Shown here one piece after another: positions 14,869 through 22,568 of a stretch of 33,565 nt of DNA. Each line of letters opens with the position of its first letter. Within the stretch, counting starts at the first letter, position 1. A model generated the notes under the pieces. It did not search any database and was not told where the DNA came from. It was given only the letters and a program-made list of their open reading frames with translations. Source of the DNA: Candidatus Gastranaerophilales bacterium (lineage in GTDB: Bacteria > Cyanobacteriota > Vampirovibrionia > Gastranaerophilales > Gastranaerophilaceae); the NCBI GenBank assembly GCA_900769645.1, contig CAAGHI010000009.1, forward strand, positions 1-33,565, in the 5' to 3' direction. The translations under genes were made by a program, and so were the position numbers.

Positions 14869-15678
14869 ATGAGTTTTCTGAACAAATTATTCTTTAAATC
14901 TCGTCCTACACTTAGGTTTTCAGGTGAAACAGGACTGGGGGCTTGCACAAGAAAAGCTGATAACAGAACTTTTAAACAATTAGCAACAAATATTGACTAT
15001 TTTTCTAAAAAAGATGGTGCTATTGGCTGGCATAGCGGAGATTTAAAGGATATGCCCGTTGAGTCACTGAGATTTGCGTCGGACTTGTGTGAAATGGCAT
15101 GTCACGGTCATATTTCGCCAGAGAACAGAAATCTGCAAGAGATGGGTTTGTTTGGTGAAAAGGTTTTGCATAAAATAATTTCTATTTTACCGCAAATTTC
15201 AAAAGAAAATCCTGCAGCAATTCGTTTTGGGCAAGAAGTTATAAATAATCTTAAAGCCGGTTCTGCAAACCACGTATTAACAAGTTTTTCAGAACTTTTC
15301 AACATAAAAGCTGCATCACAACACCTTGATGCCGTAAAAGGTATGGTTGGACACATTACAAAAGATATTTTTGGCGGTTGCAGCAAGGCTTCTACATTTA
15401 AACAAGAAGAAAATTTTGTGAAAGTTTTGAAAGCATTGTTAAATCCAAAAGCAGACCCTAAAAAACTTGCAATATTACCAAAAGCTATGGAATTAGCTGA
15501 AAATACTCCACTGGATAAAGTTTACATAAATCCTGTTAAATTAGCTCACTCAAATATTTCAGCAGAAAAAATGTCAGAAAACTTGGCGACATTTGAACAG
15601 TTGCAAGAACCATTGTCCCATAGAACGGATTGTGTAAATTTGACAAAGTTCTTAGAAAATAATACAAATTTATATTAA
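14869..15678 (+). CDS. Hypothetical protein, first of two tandem paralogues, 269 residues
   Basis: AAGGAT 7 nt before the ATG supports the start. The N-terminus is short and basic (MSFLNKLFFKSRP) followed by TLRFSGETGLGACTRKADNR. The pattern LRFSG-x-G-x-GA-TR-AD-RT...QL-NI-YF is shared with the next gene, as are later blocks (SKENPxA...EVIN; a C-terminal KFLxxN/EFLxTN). Beyond residue 40 it looks all-helical and soluble, with several Cys and no membrane segment. I recognise no family. Tandem duplication followed by strong divergence is the simplest explanation. The stop codon overlaps a weak A/T-only 9-bp hairpin (15663-15671/15678-15686). Confidence 0.85.
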   Translation: MSFLNKLFFKSRPTLRFSGETGLGACTRKADNRTFKQLATNIDYFSKKDGAIGWHSGDLKDMPVESLRFASDLCEMACHGHISPENRNLQEMGLFGEKVLHKIISILPQISKENPAAIRFGQEVINNLKAGSANHVLTSFSELFNIKAASQHLDAVKGMVGHITKDIFGGCSKASTFKQEENFVKVLKALLNPKADPKKLAILPKAMELAENTPLDKVYINPVKLAHSNISAEKMSENLATFEQLQEPLSHRTDCVNLTKFLENNTNLY

Positions 15679-15767
15679 AATTTGTAAATTAAAGCTGTTT
15701 TTGAGGCAATTATTAAGCTTCACAAGTATTAAAGTTAATAGTGTAGTGAATTTGAAAGGAATAAAGT

Positions 15768-16649
15768 ATGTCATTATTAAATAATATTGTTGGGGGGGGG
15801 GCAAAGCTAGGTAAAGAAGTTGCTCCATCATTACGTTTTTCTGGTTGGGGAAAAATTGGTGCTCAAACAAGACCTGCTGATACAAGAACCGCAGCACAAT
15901 TGTTGGACAATATTGAATACTTTGCACAAAGAAATCCTGAAGTTGCAAAATTTAAAAATGAATTGAAATCTGTTGATCCAAAACATTTGGGTTTGGTTTC
16001 TGATATTTGTGAGTTAGGTAATCATAATGAAATGATGTCACAAACTATTGATATGAATGCTTTAAAATCAAGAGATGGTAAATCTTTGTTGGCTTTCATT
16101 TTGGAAAAATTACCTAAAGCTTCTAAAGAAAATCCTCAAGCTATGGAGTTTACAAAAGAAGTAATTAACCATACAGATACAACTGCTTCAAAATATTTCT
16201 TGGCTGATTATGGCGCAATTTTGGATTGTCCGCAAGCTGCAAAACATTTGGAAGCTACAAAACCGTTAGTTAAAGATATTGCAGAAGAAACTTTGAATGG
16301 CTATAAAATGGATTTTGAAAATGAAAAGAATTTCATGACTACTATTAGAAGTTTTGTTGATCCAACAGCAAAGCCTGAAAAAATTGCGATGGTTAAAGAA
16401 ATTTTGAAACCGGTAGAAGCTCTTCCAGACAGAGATACAATGCATATTGATAGATTTATTCGCAGCGAAGCACCTGCTGCTCAAATTAGAGCCAATATCC
16501 CTCAATTAAAACAAGCATCAGAGACTGCACATAAACAAGGCAAGGCTTTGAATATTGATGAATTTTTGACAACGAATGTAAACTATGCCAAAGCCCCTCA
16601 AAAACTTGACATTGAAGCTATTAAAGCAGGAGATGTTAAACTAGGCTAG
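15768..16649 (+). CDS. Hypothetical protein, second tandem paralogue, with poly-G tract at codons 9-12
   Basis: AAAGGA before the ATG at 15768 mirrors the leader of its upstream paralogue. The 293-residue product starts MSLLNNIVGGGAKLG and then shares LRFSG...GAxTRPADTRT and later blocks with that protein, again predicted helical and soluble. Codons 9-12 contain ten consecutive G (15792-15801), which encode Gly-Gly-Gly plus the first base of Ala. Adding or losing one G brings an immediate stop (TAG or TAA within 5-6 codons), so the gene is ON only as written or with a change of three. Its last 14 bases overlap the convergent kinase gene (16636-16649). Function unknown. Confidence 0.88.
   Translation: MSLLNNIVGGGAKLGKEVAPSLRFSGWGKIGAQTRPADTRTAAQLLDNIEYFAQRNPEVAKFKNELKSVDPKHLGLVSDICELGNHNEMMSQTIDMNALKSRDGKSLLAFILEKLPKASKENPQAMEFTKEVINHTDTTASKYFLADYGAILDCPQAAKHLEATKPLVKDIAEETLNGYKMDFENEKNFMTTIRSFVDPTAKPEKIAMVKEILKPVEALPDRDTMHIDRFIRSEAPAAQIRANIPQLKQASETAHKQGKALNIDEFLTTNVNYAKAPQKLDIEAIKAGDVKLG
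15792..15801 (+). repeat. G10 homopolymer, probable phase-variation tract
   Basis: Ten G in a row in an AT-rich genome, 24 bases after the start codon. With G9 the frame reads ...CAA AGC TAG; with G11 ...AAA GCT AGG TAA. Both are early stops, the arrangement expected of an on/off contingency locus. Confidence 0.8.
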
Positions 16650-18324
16650 TCACCTTGTTTGCAGGAATTATAAAATAGAATTTAGAACCTTTATTAAGTT
16701 TGCTATCACACCAAATAGCCCCTTTATGGGCATCTAGGAGTTGTTTCGCAATAGGCAATCCAAGACCTGTTCCACCGGCTTTTCGTGATAGCGAATTTTC
16801 TATTTGCGCAAACTTGTCAAATGCGTGCAAAAGATTTTTTGACTCAATTCCGATACCTTCGTCCTCAACACAAACCTCAATATAGTCACCTGTAAGGTTT
16901 TTGATTACGTCTTTAAAGTTCTCGTTTACGTTGATGTCGGTCGCATTTACAACCCTCGATGAAATTGTTATCGATTTTCCTGCCGGTGTAAATTTAATTG
17001 CATTAGATACAAGATTGGTTAAAACTTGTTCCAGTCTTTGAGAATCTGCAAGGATTTCAGGCAAATTGTCAGACTCGTTTGTAACAAGATTTAGTCCTTT
17101 GGATTTCGCAACTTCTGAAAGTGCTGATTTTACATAGTTAATAACCGTATTAATATCAGTTGGCGCAAAGTGGAAGTCCATTTTGCCGGCTTCAATTTTA
17201 GATAAATCTAACAGGTCGTTAATAATGCCCGAAAGCCTTTGTACATTTCGCATTGCCATATTCAAAAACTTGTCGGCAGCTGGTGTGATTTCGCCGCATC
17301 GTCCGCTCATCAATATGTCGAGAGAATTTTTGATTGATGTCAAAGGAGTTCTCAACTCGTGTGAAACAATCGAGATGAATTCCGATTTCAAGCGTTCCAA
17401 TCTTTCTAATTTTGTGTTAGTTTCAATCAATTCTTGGTACAAAGTTGCGCTTTTTAGAGGTAATGCAACTTGTTGGGCAATTGTTTGAAAACAGGTTGCA
17501 TCTTCTGGAGAAAATGATGTTTCTTTGAAAATTTCGATACAGCCGAAAATGTTGTCACCAAGACTGATTTGGGCAAACATATTGTCGTATTGGAACAGAG
17601 TGAAAGTAAATCTGCTTGCAGGATATTTTATATGTTTTTCTACTTTCAAAGTGTCAATATCAAGTTTAAACGGCGCTTTTTTACCTTCAAAGATTGAGTT
17701 GTAATTTAAAATAGTTCTTAACTTGATAGCCGTAATTAGTTCATCTGACAGCTCATACAGAGAATTTAAAATAAGTACAGGTTCTTCTTCCGTGCAAAGT
17801 GACAAAGTGCAAGTTAGCGAAAAACTTAACGCTTTGTCCATTCCTTCAACCATATATTTAATTAATTTTGCTTTGTCTAATGTCCCTGCAAATTGAGAAC
17901 TTGTGCCATATAGAGCGTTTAAACGATACAAGCTGTCTGCCAAATCTTTATTTGAATTTGAAAGCATTTCAAGTGAATTTTTCATTCGTAAATTAACGCT
18001 AATTGTTGAAGAAATTAGCTCCTCTGACATGTCGCTTGTTATGAATGCATTTGCAAATTTTATCAAATCTTTTTCAATATTATTTGTTGCAAGAGAAAAA
18101 ATAACGATTGTATTTTCGCAAATAGATTTGATTTTTTTATTAATATTTTTGATATTAGGAGCTTGTGAGTCAATGATTATAATGTCAGGTGTGTCAACGG
18201 AAATAAAGTCTGTTATAAGGCTTTCATCTGACATAACCTCAAAAGAATAGCTGTTTTTTTTGAATATGTTTTGAAATCTTGTGATTTCTGTTTGGTTTTC
18301 TGAAATGAGTAAAATTTTAATCAT
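16636..18324 (-). CDS. Soluble sensor histidine kinase: receiver-like + GAF + HisKA + HATPase
   Basis: 562 residues, no membrane segment. Residues 1-110 fold like a receiver: IIIIDSQ with D52 is kept, but the acidic pair is S-E-N (8-10) and no K-P-F-type lysine motif is seen, so phosphorylation is doubtful (pseudo-receiver). A GAF-like sensor spans ~130-290. HisKA has H322 in SHELRTPLTS. The ATPase has NLVSNAIKFTP, EDEGIG and GGTGLGLPIAKQL, all intact. The ATG at 18324 has no Shine-Dalgarno, but a promoter ends 6 nt upstream. The 3' end overlaps the convergent poly-G gene by 14 bp, so antisense interference is possible. No partner regulator is adjacent. Confidence 0.93.
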   Translation of the reverse strand: MIKILLISENQTEITRFQNIFKKNSYSFEVMSDESLITDFISVDTPDIIIIDSQAPNIKNINKKIKSICENTIVIFSLATNNIEKDLIKFANAFITSDMSEELISSTISVNLRMKNSLEMLSNSNKDLADSLYRLNALYGTSSQFAGTLDKAKLIKYMVEGMDKALSFSLTCTLSLCTEEEPVLILNSLYELSDELITAIKLRTILNYNSIFEGKKAPFKLDIDTLKVEKHIKYPASRFTFTLFQYDNMFAQISLGDNIFGCIEIFKETSFSPEDATCFQTIAQQVALPLKSATLYQELIETNTKLERLERLKSEFISIVSHELRTPLTSIKNSLDILMSGRCGEITPAADKFLNMAMRNVQRLSGIINDLLDLSKIEAGKMDFHFAPTDINTVINYVKSALSEVAKSKGLNLVTNESDNLPEILADSQRLEQVLTNLVSNAIKFTPAGKSITISSRVVNATDINVNENFKDVIKNLTGDYIEVCVEDEGIGIESKNLLHAFDKFAQIENSLSRKAGGTGLGLPIAKQLLDAHKGAIWCDSKLNKGSKFYFIIPANKVTSLV

Positions 18325-18330
18325 AATACA

Positions 18331-18358
18331 ATTCTAGCAGACAAAATCGGAATAGCAA
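18331..18358 (-). promoter_or_regulatory. Promoter for the soluble kinase, leaderless candidate
   Basis: Minus-strand TTGCTA (18353-18358), 16-bp spacer, TAGAAT (18331-18336). Six nt separate the -10 from the ATG at 18324. Confidence 0.55.
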
Positions 18359-18385
18359 ATTGATTAATTTTTATAACAGTTTTAT

Positions 18386-18413
18386 TTTACAAATACCATA
18401 CTCAGGCTATAAA
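18386..18413 (+). promoter_or_regulatory. Promoter for the peptide-binding protein gene
   Basis: TTTACA (18386-18391), 16-bp spacer, TATAAA (18408-18413), each 5 of 6 to consensus. Start near 18420, giving a ~24-nt leader. Confidence 0.55.
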
Positions 18414-18443
18414 CAAAATTTGTTTTTATGTTATCCTGAGAAT

Positions 18444-20273
18444 ATGAAACGGGTTATACTAGTTATCTTAGTTTTGTTAATTATTTTAGGGTTGGGCAAG
18501 GCTTGCATAAGACGCGATTTGCCAACCTCTGACAAGCCTGTTTTACGTCCGAAAGCTGATGTAGTTGATGTAAATTATCCTATCCCGAAAAATGTTACTG
18601 TTAATGGTATAGATTACTTGCAATCGCAAGTCGAAGTTGGAAAATTTGGCGGAACTTTTGTTTCTTCAACCATTGGCGAAGGTCCGAAAACTTTTAACCC
18701 ATTTAATACAAAAGATAATATCTCAGCTCAAATGTCTGAAATAATGTATGACGGGCTTGTAACAACAGATGTTGTTACGGGCAAGACTATTCCGAAACTA
18801 GCAAAATCTTTTAGTGTAAACGGGAAAGAATATATCGTAAATCTTCGTCATGGATTGAAATGGTCTGACGGAAAACCGATTACGGCTGACGATGTTGTGT
18901 TTACTTGGCAAAATATAATTTTTGACGGTTTTGGAAATACTTCAACTAGAGATTCTGTGATTATTGACGGAAAACTTCCGACAGTTGAAAAAATTGATGA
19001 TTATACGGTAAAATTTGTGACGCCGGAACCGTTTGCTCCGTTTTTGAGAATGCTTTCATCTCCGATTGCTCCAAAACATATTTTTCAACCGGCTGTAAGT
19101 AGAGGAAGAGAATATTTTGACGGATTTTTGTCTACAAATACAAGTCCAAAAGAATTTGTAACATCAGGCGCATTTCGACTAAAGGAATATGTTCCGGCGC
19201 AACGTGTGGTTTTTGAGCGTAATCCGAATTACTATGAAATAAACAAAGACGGCAAAAAATTGCCTTATTTGGATAAATTAGTTTACTTAATCGTTGGAGA
19301 TATAAACAATCAGGTTTTGAAATTTGAGGGCGGTGAGCTTGATGAAATAAGCTTGCAAGGTGCAAATGTTGCTCGATTTAAAGAAATGGAGAAACATTCA
19401 GACTTTACTGTTTTCAATGTCGGGCCTGATACCGGAACGATGTACTTGTCGATGAATATGAACAACCGCAAAAACGAAAAAGGCAAGTGTTATGTTGATC
19501 CGAAAAAACAAGTTTGGTTTCAGGATAAAAACTTCCGACAAGCGGTTGATTATGCAATAGATAGAAAAAATATGGTTTTTAATATTGCAAACGGACTTGG
19601 GTATCCGCTATTTACGCCGGAAACTTTGAATTCTATATTTTTAAATAAAAAGCTAAAACCTTATGATAAAAATATTGAAAAGTCGAAAGAATTGCTTAAA
19701 AAATCAGGTTTTACGTGGGACAAATCAGGTCATTTGCTTGACAGATTTGGAAATCATGTTGAATTTGATTTATACACAAATGCCGGAAATACTGAACGAG
19801 AAGCAATTGGAGTAATGGTTAAGCAGGATCTTGAAGATTTGGGAATGAAGGTGAATTTTAAGCCGATAGAGTTTAATTCGCTTGTAAATAAACTTATGGC
19901 TTCTCTTGATTGGGATATGGTGATAATGGGCTTTACAGGCTCGCCGTTGGAGCCGAATGGTGGTAAAAACGTTTGGTTGTCTGATGGAACTTTGCATATC
20001 TTTAACCAACGTTTGGACCGAGATGCCAATAGCCCTCGTTATGCGTTTGAAAAGCGTCTTGATTATTTGTACACGCAAGGAGCTTTGGCAACGAAATTTG
20101 AGGACAGAAAAAAATACTATGACGAATATCAGGCTATCGTTTATAACGAAAAACCTTTGATATACATATATTCGCCGATAAGAATTGTCGCATTGAGAAA
20201 TAAATTTAAAAATATCTATCCGACAAGCCTCGGTGGGGTTACACATAATATTGAGGAAATATATAAGGAGTGA
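18444..20273 (+). CDS. ABC transporter solute-binding protein, family 5 (peptide/nickel type)
   Basis: 609 residues from the ATG at 18444 (the open frame continues upstream to 18360, but the signal sequence starts at MKRVILVIL). A hydrophobic segment ends LGLGKAC, a poor lipobox (Lys at -2), so it may be a lipoprotein or simply anchored. The SBP family 5 body is clear: GTFVSSTIGEGPKTFNPF, IMYDGLVTTD, LRHGLKWSDGKPITADDVVFTWQNI (the family signature, ~residues 140-165), SGAFRLKEYVPAQRVVFERNPNYY and FRQAVDYAIDRKNMV. Such proteins capture oligopeptides, dipeptides, nickel or similar. The substrate cannot be told. It is followed by two permeases; no ATPase gene is in the window. Confidence 0.93.
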   Translation: MKRVILVILVLLIILGLGKACIRRDLPTSDKPVLRPKADVVDVNYPIPKNVTVNGIDYLQSQVEVGKFGGTFVSSTIGEGPKTFNPFNTKDNISAQMSEIMYDGLVTTDVVTGKTIPKLAKSFSVNGKEYIVNLRHGLKWSDGKPITADDVVFTWQNIIFDGFGNTSTRDSVIIDGKLPTVEKIDDYTVKFVTPEPFAPFLRMLSSPIAPKHIFQPAVSRGREYFDGFLSTNTSPKEFVTSGAFRLKEYVPAQRVVFERNPNYYEINKDGKKLPYLDKLVYLIVGDINNQVLKFEGGELDEISLQGANVARFKEMEKHSDFTVFNVGPDTGTMYLSMNMNNRKNEKGKCYVDPKKQVWFQDKNFRQAVDYAIDRKNMVFNIANGLGYPLFTPETLNSIFLNKKLKPYDKNIEKSKELLKKSGFTWDKSGHLLDRFGNHVEFDLYTNAGNTEREAIGVMVKQDLEDLGMKVNFKPIEFNSLVNKLMASLDWDMVIMGFTGSPLEPNGGKNVWLSDGTLHIFNQRLDRDANSPRYAFEKRLDYLYTQGALATKFEDRKKYYDEYQAIVYNEKPLIYIYSPIRIVALRNKFKNIYPTSLGGVTHNIEEIYKE

Positions 20274-20276
20274 AAG

Positions 20277-20361
20277 GTGAAACGTGAAAAGTCTGTTTCG
20301 TACTAATGTACTAAAATAATATTTCGAACGAAGTGAGCTATAAGGTCTTTTCACTTTTCAC
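20277..20361. repeat. Long imperfect inverted repeat between binding-protein and permease genes
   Basis: GTGAAACGTGAAAAGTC (20277-20293) and GTCTTTTCACTTTTCAC (20345-20361) pair at 15 of 17 positions. They enclose ~51 bases containing TTCGAACGAAGTGAGC. It fills most of the 101-bp gap. In the transcript it would form a large stem that could reduce permease expression relative to the binding protein, as intergenic stems often do in such operons. Confidence 0.65.
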
Positions 20362-20374
20362 TAGTAGATTAACA

Positions 20375-21352
20375 ATGCAAATAATAAAATACATCATAAA
20401 ACGTATACTACAAACCATACCACTGCTTATAATCGTGTCATTGATAAGCTTTTTTATCATTCGCTTGTCGCCTGTCGATCCGTTGGCAGAATTGCGATTA
20501 AACCCGTCTGTTTCAAAAGAAACTTTGCAAAAAGAAACGGAGCGATTAGGCTTGGACAAACCAATTATTGTTCAGTATGGCAAATGGGCAAAATCGTTTG
20601 TAAAAGGCGATTTGGGGGTAACTTCAACTGGAGAACAAGTTAGTACAAAGTTGAAAGAACGAATTCCAAACACATTGCTTTTGACATGTATTGTAATCTT
20701 TTTGTCGTGGGCGGTTGGCATTCCGTTGGGAATTCTTGCTGCTGTATATTGGAAATCCCCTTTGGATAGAATTTTAACAGTACTGACAAGCATTGGAATG
20801 GCAATTCCTTCATTTTTCTTTGCAGTGTTATTGTTGATTTTTGCCGTAAAAACAGGGTGGTTTCCTGTTGGCGGACTTACAAGTTCAAACTTCTTAGAAA
20901 TGAGCTTTGGACAAAAAGTTTGGGATATTACACATCATCTTGTTTTGCCTGTGACGGTTTTGTTTACGCTTTCACTTGCCGGATTACAAAGACAGATGAG
21001 GGCAAATTTGCTTGACGTTATGGATAGTGATTATGTAAAATTTGCGCGAGCAAAAGGCTTGAGCGAGTTTAAGGTTATATTTAAACACGCATTGAGAAAC
21101 GCTGTTAATCCGCTAATTACCCTTTTGGGCTTTGAGTTTGCAGGTCTTTTGAGTGGGGCGGCTTTGACGGAATACGTTTTTCAGTATCCTGGGCTTGGAC
21201 GTTTGATTTTGGAAGCGGTTTTAAAATCCGATATAAACCTTGTTATGGCGTCATTGATGATGGGTGCTGTAATGTTGATTGTCGGAAATTTGATTGCAGA
21301 TATTTTGCTTATAATTACTGATCCCCGTATCAGAGAAGGGAGTCAGGCATGA
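20375..21352 (+). CDS. Peptide/nickel ABC transporter permease, OppB/DppB type
   Basis: 325 residues from the ATG at 20375 (MQIIKYIIKRIL), the typical start of this family; the frame is open to 20333, but that stretch is part of the inverted repeat. No good Shine-Dalgarno is visible. TM1 is at ~9-30, followed by the outside domain (RLSPVDPLAEL...LGLDKPIIVQYGKW), then five further helices. The cytosolic EAA loop reads DYVKFARAKGLSEFKVIFKH, the ATPase-docking site. It ends with the OppB-type VFQYPGLGRLILEAV and DPRIRE. The stop overlaps the next ATG by 4 bp (ATGA). Confidence 0.94.
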   Translation: MQIIKYIIKRILQTIPLLIIVSLISFFIIRLSPVDPLAELRLNPSVSKETLQKETERLGLDKPIIVQYGKWAKSFVKGDLGVTSTGEQVSTKLKERIPNTLLLTCIVIFLSWAVGIPLGILAAVYWKSPLDRILTVLTSIGMAIPSFFFAVLLLIFAVKTGWFPVGGLTSSNFLEMSFGQKVWDITHHLVLPVTVLFTLSLAGLQRQMRANLLDVMDSDYVKFARAKGLSEFKVIFKHALRNAVNPLITLLGFEFAGLLSGAALTEYVFQYPGLGRLILEAVLKSDINLVMASLMMGAVMLIVGNLIADILLIITDPRIREGSQA

Positions 21353-22416
21353 TAAAAGACTTAATTAAACAACTCTGGAAAGATAAATTCGCAAGAATCG
21401 CGCTTGTGGTGCTTGGCGTGATTTATTTTGCGTTGTTATTTGCAGATTTTATTGCTCCTTATACAAAGGATTTTTCTGATAGAACAATGGCTTATGTTCC
21501 GCCATCAAAGATTTTTACGATTGACGAAAACGGCAAGTTCTCAAAGCCTTATACATATAATTACAAGCGAGAATTTGATGCACAGGAACTCAAAATTGTT
21601 TATACGCTTGACAGAAGCCAAAAACATTATGTTAAATTCTTTGCTAAGGGACAAAAATATAAGTTTTTGGGGCTAATTCCGATGAAACGTCATCTTGTAA
21701 CAACAGATGAAAGCGGGCGACTATATCTTCTTGGAACAGATATTAACGGACGTGATGTTTTTTCGAGAATTCTGTTTGGTGGAAGAATTTCGATGACAAT
21801 CGGATTTCTCGCACTGTTTGTTTTGTTCCCGATTGGGCTTTTGTATGGTGGAATTGCAGGGTATTTCGGCGGAAAAACTGATATGATTATGATGAGGTTT
21901 GCAGAAGCCGTTATGTCTATTCCAAGTTTTTATTTGTTGATAATTCTTGCCTCAATTTTGCCGTCCGGCATGACAAGTGTTCAAAGATTTATGTTGATTG
22001 TTGTAATCCTTGCGCTTATTGGTTGGGCTGGGTTTGCAAGAGTTGTGCGTGGAATGGTTTTGTCTATTAAAAATCAAGAATACATTCAGGCTGCAAAGTC
22101 AATTGGGGCTTCTCGATTGAGGATAATTGTAAAACATATTTTACCCCAGACAACAAGTTTTGTAATCGTTGCAATGACTTTATCGGTTCCTTCGTATATT
22201 TTGTCGGAATCAGGTTTGAGCTTTTTGGGGCTTGGAATTCAGCAACCTGATGCAAGTTGGGGAAATATGCTTAAAGAAGCTCAGGAGTATACGAATATTA
22301 TTTATCGACCTTGGCTTTTGACTCCCGGATTTTTAATTTTTATTGCTGTGTTGGCATTTAATTTAATTGGTGATACAATTAGAGATATTCTTGATCCGAA
22401 AAGCAAGACAAGATAA
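21349..22416 (+). CDS. Peptide/nickel ABC transporter permease, OppC/DppC type
   Basis: 355 residues. GGGAG 6 nt before the ATG, which overlaps the preceding stop. After TM1 (~17-35) comes a longer than usual outside loop of ~100 residues with tyrosines and lysines, ending in YLLGTDINGRDVFSRILFGG (the OppC signature). Five more helices follow. The EAA loop is EYIQAAKSIGASRLRIIVKH, and GLSFLGLGIQQPDASWG closes the typical C-terminal region. DppC/OppC proteins are commonly ~300 residues, the surplus lying in the first loop. The missing ATPases (OppD/OppF types) must be encoded elsewhere or shared with another system. Confidence 0.94.
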   Translation: MIKDLIKQLWKDKFARIALVVLGVIYFALLFADFIAPYTKDFSDRTMAYVPPSKIFTIDENGKFSKPYTYNYKREFDAQELKIVYTLDRSQKHYVKFFAKGQKYKFLGLIPMKRHLVTTDESGRLYLLGTDINGRDVFSRILFGGRISMTIGFLALFVLFPIGLLYGGIAGYFGGKTDMIMMRFAEAVMSIPSFYLLIILASILPSGMTSVQRFMLIVVILALIGWAGFARVVRGMVLSIKNQEYIQAAKSIGASRLRIIVKHILPQTTSFVIVAMTLSVPSYILSESGLSFLGLGIQQPDASWGNMLKEAQEYTNIIYRPWLLTPGFLIFIAVLAFNLIGDTIRDILDPKSKTR

Positions 22417-22486
22417 GCAGCTAGGAAGTTAGGCAGCTAGGTTATCAGATGCGAAGAGGCTAAGTCTTTATTAATTGTCTACAGAG

Positions 22487-22513
22487 GTAGGTTGGGGTTT
22501 CTACCCCAACATC
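22487..22513 (-). repeat. Dispersed hairpin repeat, family A, copy 2 (inverted)
   Basis: All 27 bases are the exact reverse complement of 6724-6750. It lies in the 152-bp gap between the permease and MgtC-family genes, which also has a direct repeat GCAGCTAGG near 22417-22441. Confidence 0.85.
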
Positions 22514-22568
22514 ATGGGAATAAAAAACTGGCTCTACTCAACTCAATGCCTACAAAGAAAGGAATTAG

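Noticed and set aside
15663..15686. Terminator after the first paralogue
   Set aside because: The 9-bp stem is almost all A/T and overlaps the stop codon; too weak to call.
18360..18443. Earlier start of the binding-protein gene
   Set aside because: It would place a polar stretch before the signal sequence and cover the predicted promoter.
22417..22568. Magnesium riboswitch upstream of the MgtC-family gene
   Set aside because: The 152-bp gap is largely a dispersed repeat and short direct repeats; no extended conserved leader could be recognised.
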